A stretch of 64,000 nt of DNA from DAOPXV01 sp964551445 (GTDB lineage: Bacteria; Muiribacteriota; UBA9980): contig CAZKCG010000022.1 of NCBI GenBank assembly GCA_964551445.1, positions 8,141 to 72,140 of the forward strand, written 5' to 3'. A model generated the notes under the pieces. It did no database searches. It saw only the letters and a list, made by a program, of their open reading frames with translations, and had not been told where the DNA came from. Below, one piece after another: positions 62,248 to 64,000 of this stretch. A program made the position numbers and the translations under genes. How positions within the stretch are numbered: position 1 is the stretch's first letter; every line of letters begins with the position of its first letter.

Positions 62248-63129
62248 TCAGCGCGCCATCTCGCGCTTCCTGAAAAACTGCAGAAGCGGTTTCTGTATTG
62301 AAACCCCGGTCGAAAGGCTTATACAGTCTATATTGTTTTTCCTGAATATACTTTTCACTCTGCGCTGCCGCCTGTCCCATTCAGCGTTGAACTCTTTTAC
62401 GAAAGCGGCGTTCGAAGTATCCACCAGAAGCGCTTCGCCCGTTTCCATGTCGTAGAGATCGGCGAATCCAACGTCATACGGCAGCGTGTCAAGTTCGTCG
62501 TTCAAGATTATAGCGACGGTATCGTGCCTTAACCTGGTTACGGCCATCATCTTTTCAAACCGCTCTCCCGCGTCCATAAAATCCGACACCACGAAGGAAA
62601 TGCTTTTATGTTTCAAGACGCGGTTCATGAAAGCCAGTCCTTCGGCCAGATCGGTTTTTCTCGAAACAGGCTTGTAAAAAAGGATCTCGCGGATGACGCG
62701 AAGCGCGTGCGTCTTTCCTTTTGCGGGCGGAATGAATTTTTCGACGCGGTCGGAGAACATTATAAGGCCGACCTGATCGTTGGACGAAACGGTCGAAAGA
62801 GCTATGGTCGCGGCGAACTCGGCCGCAAGCTCTCGTTTCGTCTGGCCGGTGGAACCGAAGAATATCGATGAAGAAACGTCGATCAATATCATAACGATAA
62901 GCTCGCGCTCTTCGCGGTATATCTTGATATAAGGCCGATTCATCCTGGCGGTGACCTTCCAGTCGATGCTTCTGTAGTCGTCGCCGCGGTAATATTGCCT
63001 TATGCCTTCGAATTCGAGACCGCGCCCTTTGAACGCGGACCTGAAATTTCCGGCAAAAAGCGAATCAACGAGCCTTTTGCTCTTTATCTCTATTTTTCTT
63101 ATCTGTTTGATGAGCTCTTTCGGTATCAT
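62248..63129 (-). CDS. DUF58 domain protein
   Basis: This is a 293-residue protein with the DUF58 signature FKGRGLEFEGIRQYYRGDD, then RSIDWKVTARMNRPYIK and a VWA-like region (MILIDVSSSIFFG). It is a cytoplasmic partner of MoxR ATPases. Its start overlaps the moxR stop by 4 bp (ATGA), so the two are translationally coupled. Confidence 0.92.
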   Translation of the reverse strand: MIPKELIKQIRKIEIKSKRLVDSLFAGNFRSAFKGRGLEFEGIRQYYRGDDYRSIDWKVTARMNRPYIKIYREERELIVMILIDVSSSIFFGSTGQTKRELAAEFAATIALSTVSSNDQVGLIMFSDRVEKFIPPAKGKTHALRVIREILFYKPVSRKTDLAEGLAFMNRVLKHKSISFVVSDFMDAGERFEKMMAVTRLRHDTVAIILNDELDTLPYDVGFADLYDMETGEALLVDTSNAAFVKEFNAEWDRRQRRVKSIFRKNNIDCISLSTGVSIQKPLLQFFRKREMAR

Positions 63130-64000
63130 GGTATCTCGACGCCGTCGAATATCGATCTTATTATGTCTTCGCTCGTAAGATTCTCGGCCTCGGCCTCGTA
63201 TGTAAGCATTATTCTGTGCCGCAGAACGTTATACCCGACCGCTTTTATATCTTCGGGCATTACGTAGCCGCGTTTCATTAGAAATGCCCTGGCGCGCGCG
63301 GCGACCACAAGATAAAGCGATGCGCGCGGCGATGCGCCGAAACGGATGTATTCCTTGAGCGATTTCATGCCGTATTTTTCAGGCTGGCGCGTCGCGTTGA
63401 CCAGATCTACCACGTAGGTAAGTATATTCTCATCCACGTATATTCTATCGATGAGGGTCCTGGCCGCCAGCAGTTCTTCCGGGGTCGTCACCGCGTCGAC
63501 CTTTATTTCGGCTTTGATGTTCTTTTCAATGGCCATTTTTCTGATTATGCTTTTTTCATCCTCGACCCCCGGATAGCCGATGACCACTTTGAACATGAAA
63601 CGGTCGACCTGCGCTTCCGAAAGCGGGTAAGTGCCCTCGGTCTCTATCGGGTTCTGCGTGGCCATTACAAGGAACGGCTCGGAAAGCTTGAAAGTTTCCT
63701 TTTCAATGGTGACCTGCCTCTCCTCCATGCCTTCCAGAAGCGCGCTCTGCACTTTCGCCGGCGTGCGGTTTATTTCGTCGGCGAGAAGAAAATTAGTGAA
63801 TATGGGCCCTTTGGCCGTTTCGAATTCACAGGTTTTCTGGTTATATATGCGCGTGCCGACTAGATCGGCAGGCAGAAGGTCCGGCGTGAACTGGATCCTG
63901 GCGAACTTCGTCTTTATCGCCGAGGAAAGCGTCTTTATCGCGAGCGTCTTGGCGAGGCCCGGAACGCCTTCCAGCAGAATGTGGCCGTTGGCGAAAAAAC
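63126..64000 (-). CDS. moxR: MoxR family AAA+ ATPase (5' end outside window)
   Basis: The reading frame is open to the right edge, so about 291 codons are visible. Walker A GVPGLAKT, FTPDLLPADLVG, Walker B LLADEINRTPAKVQ, sensor-1 MATQNPIETEGTYPLSEAQ and arginine-finger region DRFMFK are all present, followed by the lid domain (IRFGASPRASLYLVVAARAR). MoxR ATPases act as chaperones that activate VWA-domain partners. It heads the visible part of the moxR-DUF58-chaperone-batA operon. Confidence 0.95.
   Translation of the reverse strand, partial: FFANGHILLEGVPGLAKTLAIKTLSSAIKTKFARIQFTPDLLPADLVGTRIYNQKTCEFETAKGPIFTNFLLADEINRTPAKVQSALLEGMEERQVTIEKETFKLSEPFLVMATQNPIETEGTYPLSEAQVDRFMFKVVIGYPGVEDEKSIIRKMAIEKNIKAEIKVDAVTTPEELLAARTLIDRIYVDENILTYVVDLVNATRQPEKYGMKSLKEYIRFGASPRASLYLVVAARARAFLMKRGYVMPEDIKAVGYNVLRHRIMLTYEAEAENLTSEDIIRSIFDGVEIP

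Overview
The window looks like part of a metagenome-assembled chromosome of a diderm, probably anaerobic and flagellated bacterium from a poorly sampled phylum. Evidence seen: lipoprotein signal peptides and many exported tetratricopeptide (TPR) proteins, rod genes flgF and flgG, a MoxR/Bat operon, oxygen-sensitive-type CoA-enzyme activases, and a run of exactly 100 Ns (an assembly gap). TPR- and NHL-rich lineages such as Wallbacteria or Riflebacteria come to mind, but this is inference and no marker here settles it. Nearly all genes lie on the minus strand. The exception is a short plus-strand block at 4.6-8.1 kb.

Region by region, in window order. 0-4.2 kb: the end of a small secreted protein, a TerB/TPR protein and a 797-residue PilX-like anchored protein. 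4.2-8.1 kb (plus strand): an esterase-like secreted protein with cysteine at the nucleophile elbow and a structured mRNA leader, a secreted endonuclease I, and a YedF-type DsrE protein separated from a DUF3343 protein by intergenic repeats holding the assembly gap. 8.1-24.3 kb: a long minus-strand array reading NHL protein, NHL/TPR protein, TPR lipoprotein, minC, minD, two CoA-activase genes, Trm112-like, TIM-barrel isomerase, GGDEF-TPR, smc, membrane protein. 24.4-34.4 kb: NifU-like; then HDOD, histidine kinase, GAF-SpoIIE-HATPase phosphatase, CheY-like receiver, rsfS with a long tail, beta-CASP nuclease and glycosyltransferase. 34.4-40.7 kb: two tRNA-Val genes followed by a tubulin-superfamily gene (811 aa) and three TPR genes. 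40.7-50.1 kb: a second copy of the intergenic repeat, flgF-flgG, DUF501, an S1-domain protein, aroK, nfo, a DHH phosphoesterase, an orphan peptide-binding protein, a zinc-finger protein and rpsA. 50.1-59.2 kb: an operon of a giant M6 metalloprotease, a lipoprotein and a TPR/zinc-ribbon protein. 59.2-64 kb: moxR, DUF58, a chaperone-like protein, a small membrane protein and batA.

Themes: cell organisation (SMC, MinCD, a tubulin homologue, DUF501/S1), TPR scaffolding (about nine TPR proteins), and signalling (HDOD, kinase, phosphatase, receiver, diguanylate cyclase). Thirteen promoter candidates were picked by eye: twelve are -35/-10 pairs with 17 or 18 bp spacers and one is a weaker sigma-54-like site. 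The most unusual system candidate is the tubulin-like/TPR operon beside the tRNA-Val genes. The MinCD set without a visible MinE, embedded with NHL lipoproteins and CoA activases, comes next.
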